From positions 485,999 to 549,998 of the forward strand of contig JAREIK010000748.1 of the NCBI GenBank assembly GCA_029783825.1: a stretch of 64,000 nt of DNA, written 5' to 3'. Position 1 is the first letter of the stretch; every line of letters begins with the position of its first letter. Positions 48,957-60,240 of the stretch are shown in pieces. The DNA comes from Sapria himalayana (taxonomy: Eukaryota; Streptophyta; Magnoliopsida; Malpighiales; Rafflesiaceae). The position numbers and the translations under genes were made by a program. The notes beneath the pieces were generated by a model. It was given only the letters and a program-made list of their open reading frames with translations, did no database searches and was not told the origin of the DNA.

Positions 48957-49700
48957 ATTTTTTTTATAAGTAACAAAACACAATATCAAAAAAAAATATG
49001 TACAACATAAAGAAGCTTCAGGTTTTCAATGCGAAATAAAATATAAATTTATGTTTTGATTTTCCTAATAATAAACTCTACATCTTGTGAGTAGTATTCC
49101 TACAATCTTTGGTTCCTTTCTCTCCATATACGATATATGATTGTTGCTAGTAAGACTTTTTGGATTAGGTTCTTTGGCGTATTGACTAAATAGTTATTAT
49201 GAATAATTTTGAAATGGAATGCATGTCCTTTGTCATTCATGTCTAGTTCTTTAAGCTGTCCCAATTTTCCTTTATAAATGGGCATTGAAAAAATAGATGC
49301 TAAAATAATACTATTTTAGAACAGAATTCACAATTCAGATTTGTTGGCGTTGAAAATAACTAACATTTATTCTTAGCTTTTCGCATTCTACAATCCATAG
49401 GTGGATGACATGTTCGGGGTTACATTTTGGTGTCTAGATTAATCTCGTCCAAGTTATTTTTTCTTTCCTTTTATCCCCAATGAGAAATGTATAGGCATCA
49501 TAAATAATTTTTCTATTTTTTCTCCATTTGCTTAGATTTTCTTGAGATTGTTTAATGCTTCCATATTTTTTTATTAAAGTATCATTTGAGATTAGAGATT
49601 TTCAAAAAGGGGAATCATCTTTGAATATATAGTAGTTCTAGATATTTTGAGAATTAAGATAAAAATGGTGTATCTATTTTATCCATAGAGAATTCTCCTT
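48957..49700 (-). mobile_element. 5'-truncated LINE, 3' end (zf-RVT region)
   Basis: On the minus strand, in order: KWRKNRKIIYDAYTFLIG, KITWTRLI, NPEHVIHLWIVECEKLR (49380-49560), then the open piece 49100-49285 ending KVLLATIIYRIWRERNQRL, then IIRKIKT and a poly-A (poly-T at 48957-48966 on the plus strand). This matches the zinc-binding end of plant LINE reverse transcriptases (PF13966 type), which ends with a YxIWRERNxR motif. Stops interrupt it. Confidence 0.82.
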
Positions 49701-50345
49701 CCTATTTATTCTCCATAGAATTTTAGTAGCAGCAAACATCTATGTATTTATTTTTAAATATTAATTTATTTTCTTTTAACTTTATTGAAAAAATTTATAC
49801 TTTTATTATATTTTAAGATTTTCAAATTTTGTATGAATTATTTTTTTAAAAAGTTTCCTATAATCATAAATTTTTTTACTTATAATAATATTAATATTTA
49901 CTAGTTTATTCATCAATTCAAATATTTTTTAAAAAATTTTTTATTTTATCATACAATGAATTATTTTTGCATTTATATTAGTAGAAATTTTAATGTATGT
50001 TAATTTAATTTTTAAAATATCGAAAAAAATTATGATACTTATTGAATTAATTATTTAATGTTACTTTAATACAAATTTTTAAGTTTCTTAATTAAAAATT
50101 TTAGAAATTTTTTTTGTATAATTTTTTTAAAAATTAGTACATCATAAAAATAGTTATTTTAGTCCTTATTAATATAATTTTTTTTTGTATTTTATATTTT
50201 TTTAAAATTATTTATTTATAATATTCTTTTTTATAATTATACAAGGAGAATGTATCTTTCAAGGATCACTCATCTATAGACTATTATCATACATTTAATA
50301 AACAAAATTAAATAAAATATTAAAACTAATAATAAATTAAAAAAA
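49701..50345. other. AT-rich spacer
   Basis: A very AT-rich stretch with short T and A runs. No coding sequence, no repeat with a clear period. Confidence 0.5.
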
Positions 50346-50905
50346 TTAAATAATTAAATATTGGCTAGAGAAATTTTGTCGCTATATTCGTCCTTATGTT
50401 CGGGATTTAATTAGCTAGGGTAGTTCCATCACTAAATTCATCGCTATATTCTGGATTTAATTATCTAGGGAAGTTTCATCGCTAAATCCATCGCTATATT
50501 CCAGATTTAATTATCTAAGGAAGTTATGTCACTAAAATCCATCACTATATTCAGGATGTAATTGGCTAGGGAAGTTCTGTCGCTAAAATCCGTCACTATA
50601 TTCAGTATGTAATTAGCTAGGAAAATTCTGTCGTTAAATTCGTCGCTATTTTTGGGATGTAATTAGCTAGGGAAAATCCATCGCTAAAATCTATCGCTAT
50701 GTTTCAGATGTAATTAGCTAGGGAATACCGTCACTGAAATCCATCGCTATGTTCCATATTTAATTAGCTAGGAAAATTCGATTGCTAAATCTGTTACTAA
50801 ATTCTGGATTTTATTAGCTAGGGAAATTCGTCGCTAAATCCATCGCTATATTTAGAGTTTTATTAGCAAGGGAAATTCTGTCGGTAAATCTGTTACTAAA
50901 TTTCC
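50346..50905. repeat. CACTA-2 right subterminal array, 58-bp type
   Basis: About nine to ten tandem copies of a 55-60 bp unit: TTAGCTAGGGAARTTCYGTCGCTAAAT followed by CCRTCGCTATATTC and GGATTTAA. Copies start near 50352, 50408, 50466, 50523, 50580, 50638, 50696 and so on. The motif pair TAGCTAGGG and GTCGCTAAA matches the left end in inverted sense. Confidence 0.85.
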
Positions 50906-51180
50906 CGCTTTTTTGAGCGGAATTTACGAAAATATTTTGTCACTAATCTAGCACTAATACATTGTTAAATTTTTCACTTTTCTTGAGCGGAATTTACAAA
51001 ATATTCAGTCGTTAATCTGTCGCTAATCCGTTGCTAAATTCCTCACTTTTCTTAAGTGAAATTTATGAAAATATTCCGTCGCTAAACATTCACTAATCCG
51101 TTGCTAAATTCTCCACTTTACTTGAGCAGAATTTACGAAAAATATTCATTCGCTAATTCGTTACTAATCTATTGCAAATT
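50906..51180. repeat. CACTA-2 right subterminal array, 70-76 bp type
   Basis: Four tandem copies of a unit with CACTTTTCTTGAGCGGAATTTAC, GAAAATATTCCGTCGCTAAT and CCGTTGCTAAATTC, at about 50906, 50975, 51045 and 51112. Confidence 0.8.
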
Positions 51181-51439
51181 TTTATTTCAATAAAAAATCA
51201 TAAATTCATTGCTATTTCCTAGCTAATCCCTCGCAATTTAGCTAGGGATTGATCCCTAGCTATAAGTCCCTAACTAAATGAACTTTTTCTTGTAGTGATA
51301 TAACAATACTCAATGTAACATAATCTAAAATATTATGATGGTTACATAACATTATTTAATTTAATACAATATAACTTAACATAATGGTTACATAAAATAA
51401 ATAAAGTAACATAATATAATATAATGTAATGTGATCATT

Positions 51440-51665
51440 AGCAACATCATGATTTCTTAATGTGACCATTATGGGGCTACCATTATGGGGCTACCATAAT
51501 GGGGCTACCATTATGGTAGAATGGGGCTACCGTACTTTGGGTTGTGAGTTTGATCCCCACCAGCTATCTTCTATTGCTGGAATGGGGCTACCATACTTTT
51601 TCTAGGGGCCCAGGTGGTTGGCTCATGGTTCAATTGGGCTCGGAGTCCAACCTGGCAAAAAAATG
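51440..51665 (+). mobile_element. Possible SINE-like insertion
   Basis: A non-satellite patch with three tandem TATGGGGCTACC units, a B-box-like GAGTTTGATCCCC (51547-51559), GGGCCCAGGTGGTTGGCTCATGG, and a short A-run (51657-51663) before the satellite resumes. This fits a tRNA-derived SINE but no clear A box or target duplication was found. Confidence 0.35.
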
Positions 51666-52470
51666 TAATGTGATGGTTACATAATGCAACATTAAAAAAA
51701 TGTAATAATTACTTAATGTGACATAAAGTAAGATAATGTAATTTACTCTAACATAATACAACACAAAAAAAAACATATTGTAACTTAAATGTCATGTAAC
51801 ATGACATAAGATAATAAAACATTAAGATTTTGTAATATAATTTAATATAATAGTTATGTACCTTATTGTAATGAAATATTTTATAATAGTTATATAACAT
51901 ACCACAAAGGTTATACCATATAATATAACATAAGATGCATACTATACTATAATATAATTTAATATAATGTAATGGTGATGTTATGTCACATAACATGATG
52001 TAATAGTTATGTTTTTTAATGTAAGATGATATAACATTATGTAACATAATGTAATATAAATAATTATGTAATGTAATATAATTAACATAACATTATGGTT
52101 AAGTAACATAATGTAAGGTAAAAATCAAGATGTATTTGAAAAAAATAGATAACATAAGGCAACATAGCTTAATATGATGTAGCATAACATAACAATATGT
52201 CACAAGATATCACTTAGCTACCATTAGTTAACATCATGTAATCTTATGTATTGGTTAATTGATGTAACATAACCTAATGATTGATTACCTTACATAACAT
52301 AACATATCATAAAAAAACCATTACATAATATATGATAATCTAATGTAACATAAAATAATTGAATGTATTGTTACGTAACATAATGTAATGTTATATAATA
52401 TAATGTAATACCATGATTATATAATACAACAACACATAGTATAGCATTACTAAATGTAATGTAATGTAGT

Positions 52471-53152
52471 AGAATGGAAGGGAACATAAGTTAATGGTTA
52501 TGTAGCATAATATAATACAATGTAATATAGTGTAATACAACATAATATAATTGTTACATAATGGTACATAACATAAAAAAATGATTACCTAGGTAACATA
52601 ATGTAATGATTATGTAATGGTTACATAACAAAATGTTGTGTGACATGATAGTTACTAAATGTAACATAATACAAGTTAACATACTGTGGCATAACATAAT
52701 AGATATGTAATTTAATTAATGTAATATATTGTAATGCAATGGAAAGTAACATAACTTAAAGTTAACATAATATAATACAATGAAATATAACATAATGTAA
52801 AGTTATGAATAGAATGGTAGGTAACATAAGTTAATGGTTATGTAACATAATATAATACAATGTAATATAATGTAATACAACATAATATAATGGTTACATA
52901 ATGGTACATAACATAAAAGAATGATTACCTAAGGTAACATGATGTAATGTTTATGTAATGGTTACATAACAAAATGTTGTGCGACATGAGAGTGATGAAA
53001 TGTAACATAATACAAGTTAACATACTCTAGCATAACATAATAATTATGTAATTTAATTAATGTAATATGTTGCATTGCAATGGAAAGTAACATTAACTTA
53101 AAAGTTAACATAATGTAATACAATGAAATATAACATAATGTAAAGTTATGAA
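52471..53152. repeat. 340-bp tandem duplication in the satellite
   Basis: AGAATGGWAGGKAACATAAG starts at 52471 and 52811, and the two following about 340 bases run nearly identically through GATTACCTA, AAATGTTGTGYGACATGA and AAGTTATGA. Confidence 0.88.
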
Positions 53153-54901
53153 ACTTAACACAATAGTTACATAACATAATATAATAGTTAATTAATGAAA
53201 TATAATAATTATGTAATCTAATGTAAGTGTAACACAAAAAAATATACTATATCATAATTTAATGAAACATAATGTAAAAAACATAATGGTTATGTAATGA
53301 AATTGAAACATAACCTATCATAATGTAATGGGTTATGTGTAATGTGATGCAACATTAAATGGTGCTTATAGATCATAACATATCATAATAGTTATGTAAT
53401 ATTATATAACATAATGATAATATAACACAAAATAACATATCTTAACATAATAATATAACATTATGGTTATGTAATATAATAAAACATAATGTAATGTAAC
53501 ATTATTTTTATGTAACATAATGGTTACATAACACAATGTGATGTGATCATTATGTAATAGGACATAACATCATGTAATGGTTATATAACTTAATGTAATG
53601 TGACAACAAAAATGTAACATAATGAAATATAATGTAGTTAATGTAATATAGAATGAAAAATATCACTACTTCATCATGTAATATACTATAACTTAATGTC
53701 TAGAAACATAACATAACAATTATGTAATGAAATAAAAAAATTACTATGCAACATAATGTAACATTTTGGTTATGTCATATAACATAGCATAATAGTTGCA
53801 TCACATGACATATCATAATATAACATTACTTAAAGTAACGTAATGACTATGTAATATAATATAACATAGTGGTTACTTAACACAACAAACCTAAGATAAC
53901 ATAATGTAATGGTTATTTAACATAAAATAACATAGCATTTACATAACATAACATGACATGGCATAAATAATAACATAATATAACCAACCTTAACAAGATG
54001 TAACGTTATGTAACATAATATAAAGTAACATAACATAATGTAATATAATGTATCATATTGGTTATGTAATGAAATGTAACATAATGTAATGGTTACTTAA
54101 CATAATGTAATATAGTTGTTAAGAAATATAATGGTTATGTATTATAATATAACATATCATAATGTAATATGATATAACATAACATAACATCATATTATGT
54201 TATGTATTATAATATAATGGTTATTTAATGCAACATTATGTAATATAACATAATGGTTATATCACATAATATGATGTAATATAACATAATATGATCAATG
54301 TAACATGATATATAGATTACCTAACAATACATGATGTAAAGTAATATATTGTAACCTTACATAATGGTTATGTAACATAGAATGTAACACAAGCATTAAT
54401 TAATGTAATGTAACTTAATATAACTTAACATAATAGTTGCGTAATATAACATAACACAATAGTTATGTAAAATAACATAATGTAACATAAGGGTCACACA
54501 ACATTATAGTTACATAATATAATGTAATGTAACAAATCATACCATATAATATTGAATTTGTTATGCAATATAATGCAAAATAATGTAATATAGTAATATG
54601 TTATGCAAAGTAACTTATTGTATCGTAACAACTCCTTAATATAACTAAACTTAATGTAATATAATGTATATAATATAATATAAAGTAACATAATATAACA
54701 TGATATAATATAACATAATATAACATTACATTATATAATGTAAAGTAATATAACATATCATAATATAATGTTATTGTTACGTAAATTAATGTAACATAAT
54801 ATAACATAACAAAATGATTATGTAACATAATGGATATGTAATGTAATGTAACATAATGTAATGGTTACCTAACATCATGTAACATACTTATTATGTAATG
54901 T

Positions 54902-55145
54902 AATTGCTTTTTTTTGTATCCCTCTCCCTCCTCCCATATTATATGTTGGTCTCTCATATATGATATTAACCTTGGGGTTAGATAGTCTATTTAGCATAAT
55001 GTAATGGTAAGGCCACCATCCAAATTGTATGAATAGAATATTTGGAAAAGATATCCTTGGTCACATATTTAGTATTCATAGGGATCGAACTCATGTCCCT
55101 AGAGTTGGATAGTCTTTGCCTCTTTGTTAATTAGATTATCATACT
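54902..55145 (-). mobile_element. Probable SINE, minus strand
   Basis: On the minus strand an A-box-like TAATTAACAAAGAGG is followed about 26 bases later by a B-box GAGTTCGATCC (plus bases 55085-55097 region) and the insert ends with an A-run (TTTTTTTT at 54909-54916 on the plus strand) against the satellite. Box spacing, length of about 240 bases and poly-A fit a tRNA-derived SINE. It lies between the satellite end and the Athila-like LTR. Confidence 0.5.
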
Positions 55146-55154
55146 ATTGGTTAT

Positions 55155-57265
55155 TGTTTGAGACTCAAAATACCAAATAAATAGTGATATTTGGGGTGTA
55201 AAATATGAAGTGTTTGTATGAATACTTATGATTATCAAATAAATTTTACTAAAATCTTATTTTGAAAAGGAAATGATAAATGTTAGTGAAATCATAGAGA
55301 ATTTAGATGAAATTGGTAAATTCGATAAAGAAAGACTTGTAGGAGAGAAAAAATAATGAAGAGACATGATAACTTTCTTGTCACAATGAATATACCCCAT
55401 TCATATTAGCATTTAGTAGTCGTGATATCATTTCTTAGCTAAAACTCTACCAAAATAGTTATTACTTTTTTTGTACATCATGAATCTACTATCAAGTTGA
55501 CATAATCATCATAACCATGATTATTTCCTAGAGCCATGATCGTACTAGTTCTAAATCACTTAATATTCATGACATCATTTTTACATCTTGGTAGCCGAGT
55601 ATCCCATTAGTATAAGTAGTTATATCACATTCCATAGTCATGACTTATTCAAATAGAGCCAAAAATATTAATAGATGTAGGTCATGGATTATTTTCTATC
55701 ATGACTTTTCATTTCAGAGAGTAATTACTCATTCATGACCATTTACAATACCATGACACCTCACCTCTAAAGTCAACACCAAAGTCGTAACTAATTCCCA
55801 ATACTATGAATTTGCATTACAAAGAGTAATAACTCAGTGGTGATCATTCACAATGCTATGACACTTTATTCAAAAAGCTAAGACCAAAGGCATGATCACT
55901 TACCAACATCATGATTTTGTGTTACATAGAGTTAAGCATCAGTCATGATTTTGTGTCGTGACATCTAACTTAAAATGTTGAATGGATTCCTGAAGTATAA
56001 AAGCTATACTTATAAAGAAGAGAAAAAAAGAGAGGAGGAGAGGAATAAAAGAATATGATGCATTTCAAGCTTAGGCACTATGAACTCAACCTCAATTAGG
56101 GACAAATCTAAGGCGAACAAGAAAATCAAATGGAATTAGTGTTCTCTTCTTATAAAATAGTTTGAATATTTATTGGGAACCGTAAAATCCATGAGATAAC
56201 TTTTCATACATCTCACATAAATTTATCTCCAATGTTTAACTAAATTAAATTTCATGGTTGGTTATGTTATTTGTGTTGTGATTGATAATTTAATTAATGA
56301 GTTTATGCTCGGTTTATAATATGTTTGGATATTGATGATTGTGGATGGACTAAAAAATAAAAAATTAGGGTATTTACAAATACATTGATTTATACGTGTT
56401 GGTCATAAGGGTTTCAAATTACCTATGCCATGCCAACATGATCATTTTCTTTAGGCTCTTTTGGGCCACTATGTCATGCTTGGGATGACATAGTTTTTAG
56501 CATGGTTCATGCTATGTCGGCATGACTCTAAAAATGGGTAGCCTGGCATGACCCATTGGCATACCTTTTGGTTGGGTCAAGTCAAATTGGGTTATGTTTG
56601 GCTAGGCTAGCTTAGTTCATTCTAGGCTAGCTCAATTCATTCTAAGCTAGTTTAGGTTTGTGCATGCAATCTTGGGTTCAGTCTAGGATAGCCTAGGTCA
56701 GGGCGAGTTATCCTAGTTTGTTCCATATTAACCTAGGTCATGCTATGCTAATCTAGATCATTCTAGGCTAGCCTAGATTATACTTAGACTAGGCAAATCT
56801 AGTTCATTCTAGGCTAGCCTGGGTAACGATAAGCTAGCCTATTTGGCTAGCCGAGTCAAAATCTGCCTACATGGGCCATTGTGATGGGTCATGCCATGCC
56901 ATGACTTTCATGTTAGGAACTTTGGCATAACATAACTCGAGCCATGCTATGGGCTAGCCCATAGCATATCCATGTTTGACTATGAACCTGACCATGCCAT
57001 GAAAGGCATGACTGAATCATGACGTGCCTCATGTTATGCATAGCTCATCTGACTTAGTTGACACCTCACATTAATCATTATGAGTATGAAACTTTTGATG
57101 TCATAAGTATAAAAATATTAAAGACTAATCCACTATATACTACATATATGAACTAACCTTAGAGTAATATGAAAGTTAAATAAAATATCTTATCTATGAG
57201 TTTTATTATTGTGTGGGAGTCTTGTATCGGTCATGTTAGATTGTAACATATATGTTATGAGGTGC
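55155..57265 (+). repeat. Athila-like 5' LTR
   Basis: It starts TGTTTGAGACTCAAAATACC and aligns with the right copy from 62271 (TATTTGATACTCAAAATATC). Alignment holds to about 56400, stops, and resumes from 57065 to at least 57260. The true right end and the primer site could not be fixed. It contains three copies of a 105-bp unit around TCATGACCATTCACAATACCATGACAC (55733, 55839, 55943). Confidence 0.75.
56400..57062. repeat. Extra palindrome-rich segment in the 5' LTR
   Basis: About 660 bases without counterpart in the 3' LTR, where about 130 unrelated bases stand (63567-63697). It holds roughly ten degenerate 25-35 bp units with the palindromic core CTAGGCTAGCCTAG (56600-56860), a hairpin CTATGTCAT/ATGACATAG (56469-56493), and a perfect 24-bp palindrome at 56944-56967 centred on GGGCTAGCCC. 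It is less AT-rich than its surroundings. Confidence 0.75.
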
Positions 57266-58250
57266 ATACAAGTGGGAAAGACTCGTATGATAGTGATAAA
57301 TTTGTGAATAATTTTTTTCTAGTATGATTTATATGGGTAAGATTCTTGAGAAGATATATATTTAATTATTTTAAGTATGATACTAATGAAACAAAAGTAT
57401 AAATAAATTTAGTATCACATTATTTCAAATCATTGAGACAATTAGAAGATAGAAAATATAAGTACAAGCTTAAATCAATTGTTAAAGACAGTTGATGTAT
57501 CATCTAAAAAGAGTAGACAAGATAATGATCCTTGCATGGGTCAATGTGTTGTTTCGGTATTGAAGTACCAAGAAAATAAGTATGAGAGAACATCTTTGAT
57601 AGTAATAGTCTAATAGATAATAACCAAATTGTATGCCAAGAGAGCACATGAATATTTTCATATCAATCTACTATTTGTCCAATAATCAAATACAATAAGA
57701 ACAAAATACTAAGAAACATCATCATGCACCATTATATATGCTAACCCTAGAGACTGAGTATATTTCCTAAGACCCAGTATATCTATTTAACTTGTATAAT
57801 TGTTAATTCATTTTTGATCGACCAAACTTTTGAATGATTTTTATGGGATTATTATTTAGGCTTACATTCACTTTATTATTCATATGACTCATATACTTAG
57901 GGAGCTATATTGGTAGAGAGATCCTTATTCAACTAGGTTTTGTGATTGTATCAAATAACTATGAGTTTTAGTACTCTCACAAAATCACAATAAGCTTTTG
58001 ATACTAATGTTAAAGATCATCTTAGAATAGTTTGATTTATTAACTCGAGTTGATATACCTATCCTTGAGAAATGATAGTTCAATTTTAAGTTGCAAAGAT
58101 ACAATTTTATTTATTATTTATATTGTATTTACTTTGCAAGTGTATTATTTTTTATTTTTTAGGAATAAAAAAAATTAAATGAGTAAATATTCTAGGACTA
58201 AGTTAAACCCTATGGACCTAGAAATTTAGAGAACAATGCGAGTACTTTTG
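57266..58250. other. Athila-like leader, no coding sequence seen
   Basis: AT-rich sequence between the recognisable LTR and gag. It contains TATTTACTTTGCAAG and TTTTTAGG (58125-58165), like the leader before gag in Athila elements. The LTR end and primer-binding site must lie in here or just before, but I could not identify them. Confidence 0.45.
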
Positions 58251-58319
58251 AGACAGAGTTGAGAGAGAAATAATGGAGGAGAATGAAAGTAATAGAAAGA
58301 ACCAAAATAGTGTAGGATA

Positions 58320-59150
58320 TACTGTCCAACAGTCTATTCTCACCATACCTTGGGAGATTATCAGAGACATGCCTTGATGGATAGCTATTCAGAAATTTAT
58401 ATGCAATAAGTGTAAGCTAATTATTTTAATTATAAGCTAAGTTTGATAGCTATGATGTAGAATAATCAGTATAGTGAGAGAATGTTGGAAGATCTGAATA
58501 GCCATGTCGCAAATTTTTTAGAGCTATGTAATATCATGAAGATACATGAGATTGACTCAGATGCCATTAGATTAAGATTTCCCCTTTTCTTTAAGACACA
58601 AAGTTTGGAGCTAGTTTATATGTTTGTCTCAAGATTAGATTAAAAGTTGAGATGAACTATTGCAAGTCTTTCTTACCAATTTTTTTTCATCTCAAATCAC
58701 CTCTTAATTGAGGAGAGAAATAAGTCAATTCTGCCAAGAGGAATAATAGACTTTTTATGATGCTTGAGAGTGTTTCAAAGGACTTTTAAAGAGGTGCCCA
58801 CAACATAGATTTGAGTTTTGGTTCCAAACACTAACTTTTTTATATAGGGCTAAATTACATGATAAGGACTACTAATATGGCCTCAGTTGGTTCCATCATA
58901 AACAACTTGCTTGAGGAAGTGTATTTTTTTGTTTGAAGTGCTATTGAACAATAAAGCTCAAACTTTAAGTAATCATGTATTTAGACAGAAGCAAGACATA
59001 TTATTAGAGTTGGATAGATTGATCACCATGAAAGAAAAGATTTATTCTTTTTTTAGTAGATTTGAAACTTGGAATGACAAGCAAAATAGTATAAGAAATG
59101 TTTTTGCTATGCAATAATAAAAAGCTAGCTTTAATTCGGTATATCAAATG
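58320..59150 (+). pseudogene. Athila-like gag relic
   Basis: The strongest block is HVANFLELCNIMKIHEIDSDAIRLRFPLFF (58502-58590), matching the Athila/Tat gag motif HIxxFLExCxxxKxxGVSxDAIRLRLFPFSL. It continues with degenerated forms of the SLPxxSITTW, FLxxFFPPxKTxxLR, ERFKxLLxxCPHHGIPxW and TFYNGL blocks up to about 58860, then an open piece (58911-59117) where the EAYxLIExMA region is expected. Many stops. The gag assembles virus-like particles in intact elements. Confidence 0.72.
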
Positions 59151-59750
59151 GAGGAAGCTAATGTTTCATAAAGTAATGGTATGACTTCCAACCAACCAAA
59201 ATGGACTTATTACCATCCTGTTTGTAGAATAATAAAAATCTTTCTTATGAAACCCTATAAATATTCACTAGAATTTGGGTCAATATCAAAAGAACTTTAT
59301 AAAGAATTTGATGCACTATCAAATGCAAGGAATGTCAAGCTTCAACTATGTTCATCTGAAGGGTATAAAGAAGCTAATGTTTTAAGATAATATTATGACA
59401 TTATTCAATGAAATGAAGAAAAGAAATAGTTTTTGAGATTCAATGGAATAGAATGAAATAAGATAGAACACAAGAATGTGGCAATAAAAATCATTGAGAA
59501 TCAACTTAAACAACATCACTCCATTGAAGAGAAGAATGAGAATGGATTACTTAGTGATACTAAGATAAATCCAATAAAATATATGTCCATTACACTAAGA
59601 AGGAAAAATAATCTAGGGTGAAAGTAGGAAATAAAGTTGTGACTGAAGAAGTTGTGACTTACTCTAAAGTAATGAAACCATCCTAAAATTAAGCAAAAAA
59701 ATCTATGACATTTCTTAATGTCATCGCATAGCATACTTTGATATTTTCTA
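59151..59750 (+). other. Gag C-terminal/linker region, not resolved
   Basis: Short open piece 59181-59390 with NQPKWTYYHPVC. No zinc knuckle could be confirmed. It sits where Athila elements carry the gag end and the linker to protease. Confidence 0.4.
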
Positions 59751-60218
59751 AACAGACTATATCACCAAAACCTAAAACATAATTTTTACCACTAGCAAAA
59801 TTAAATGAATAAGTGAAGAAGGAAGAGAAAATACAAATTACTAAAGGTAAAGATTTTTCACTGAATCTCACATTTCCATAATGATTTAAAAAATAAAAGA
59901 TAGATTGGCAATCGAGAAGTTTTTAAATATTTTTAAAAAGTTGGATGTGAATATTCTATTTGCCAAGGTATTAGCCTAAATGATAAACTATGTGAAATCA
60001 TAAAGGATATAATAAGTAGTAAGAGAAAGTTGGTGACTTTTGAGATAGTGAATACGATCAAAAAGTATAATGGTATAATCCAATATAAACTTTCAAGAAA
60101 GTTTAAAAATATGAGAATTTTTACTATTCCATACTTAATTTAGGAGCATACTTTTCTGTATACTTTATGTGACTCAGAATCAAGTGTAAACTTGATGCAA
60201 TTATTCATAGTATGAAGA

Positions 60219-60240
60219 TTAAACTTTGGTGGGAAATCCC
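60219..60240. repeat. LINE target-site duplication (left copy)
   Basis: TTAAACTTTGGTGGGAAATC here matches TTAACTTTGGTGAGATAACTCC at 60895-60916 with a few changes. Both encode the same protease residues (NFGG/NFGE), so the reading continues across the insert. Confidence 0.75.

Larger units (their letters stand above)
41728..51297. mobile_element. Non-autonomous CACTA element with captured sequences
   Basis: It begins CACTACAAGAAAAATCC and ends AACTTTTTCTTGTAGTG, so the first 14 bases (CACTACAAGAAAAA) are perfectly inverted at the two ends. Immediately inside both ends lies AGCTAGGGATNNNTCCCTAGCTA, followed by arrays of GTCGCTAAAT/TAGCTAGGGAA motifs (41745-42180 and 50350-51250). The 3-bp flanks are CAA and ATA, so no clean target duplication remains. 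Both outer flanks are the same satellite variant. No TNP2-like transposase is present; the cargo is a GC-rich repeat array, a ZIP transporter exon fragment and a LINE fragment. Confidence 0.85.
51298..54901. repeat. ACATAATG/TAATGGTTA satellite variant
   Basis: Further degenerate array with GTAAT and ACATAATG units, enriched in TAACATAATG and GGTTATGTAA, so both strands read similarly (near-palindromic). It is split only by a short non-satellite patch (51440-51665) and contains a 340-bp tandem duplication. Minus-strand frames here (for example 51748-52047, 54601-54828) are repeat-derived. Confidence 0.9.

Noticed and set aside
1..54901. Telomeric or interstitial telomere repeat
   Set aside because: The unit is ATTAC/GTAAT, not TTTAGGG or a known plant telomere variant.
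57980..58250. Primer-binding site for the Athila-like element
   Set aside because: I looked for a tRNA-complementary stretch next to a CA end and found none convincing, so the LTR end is left open.
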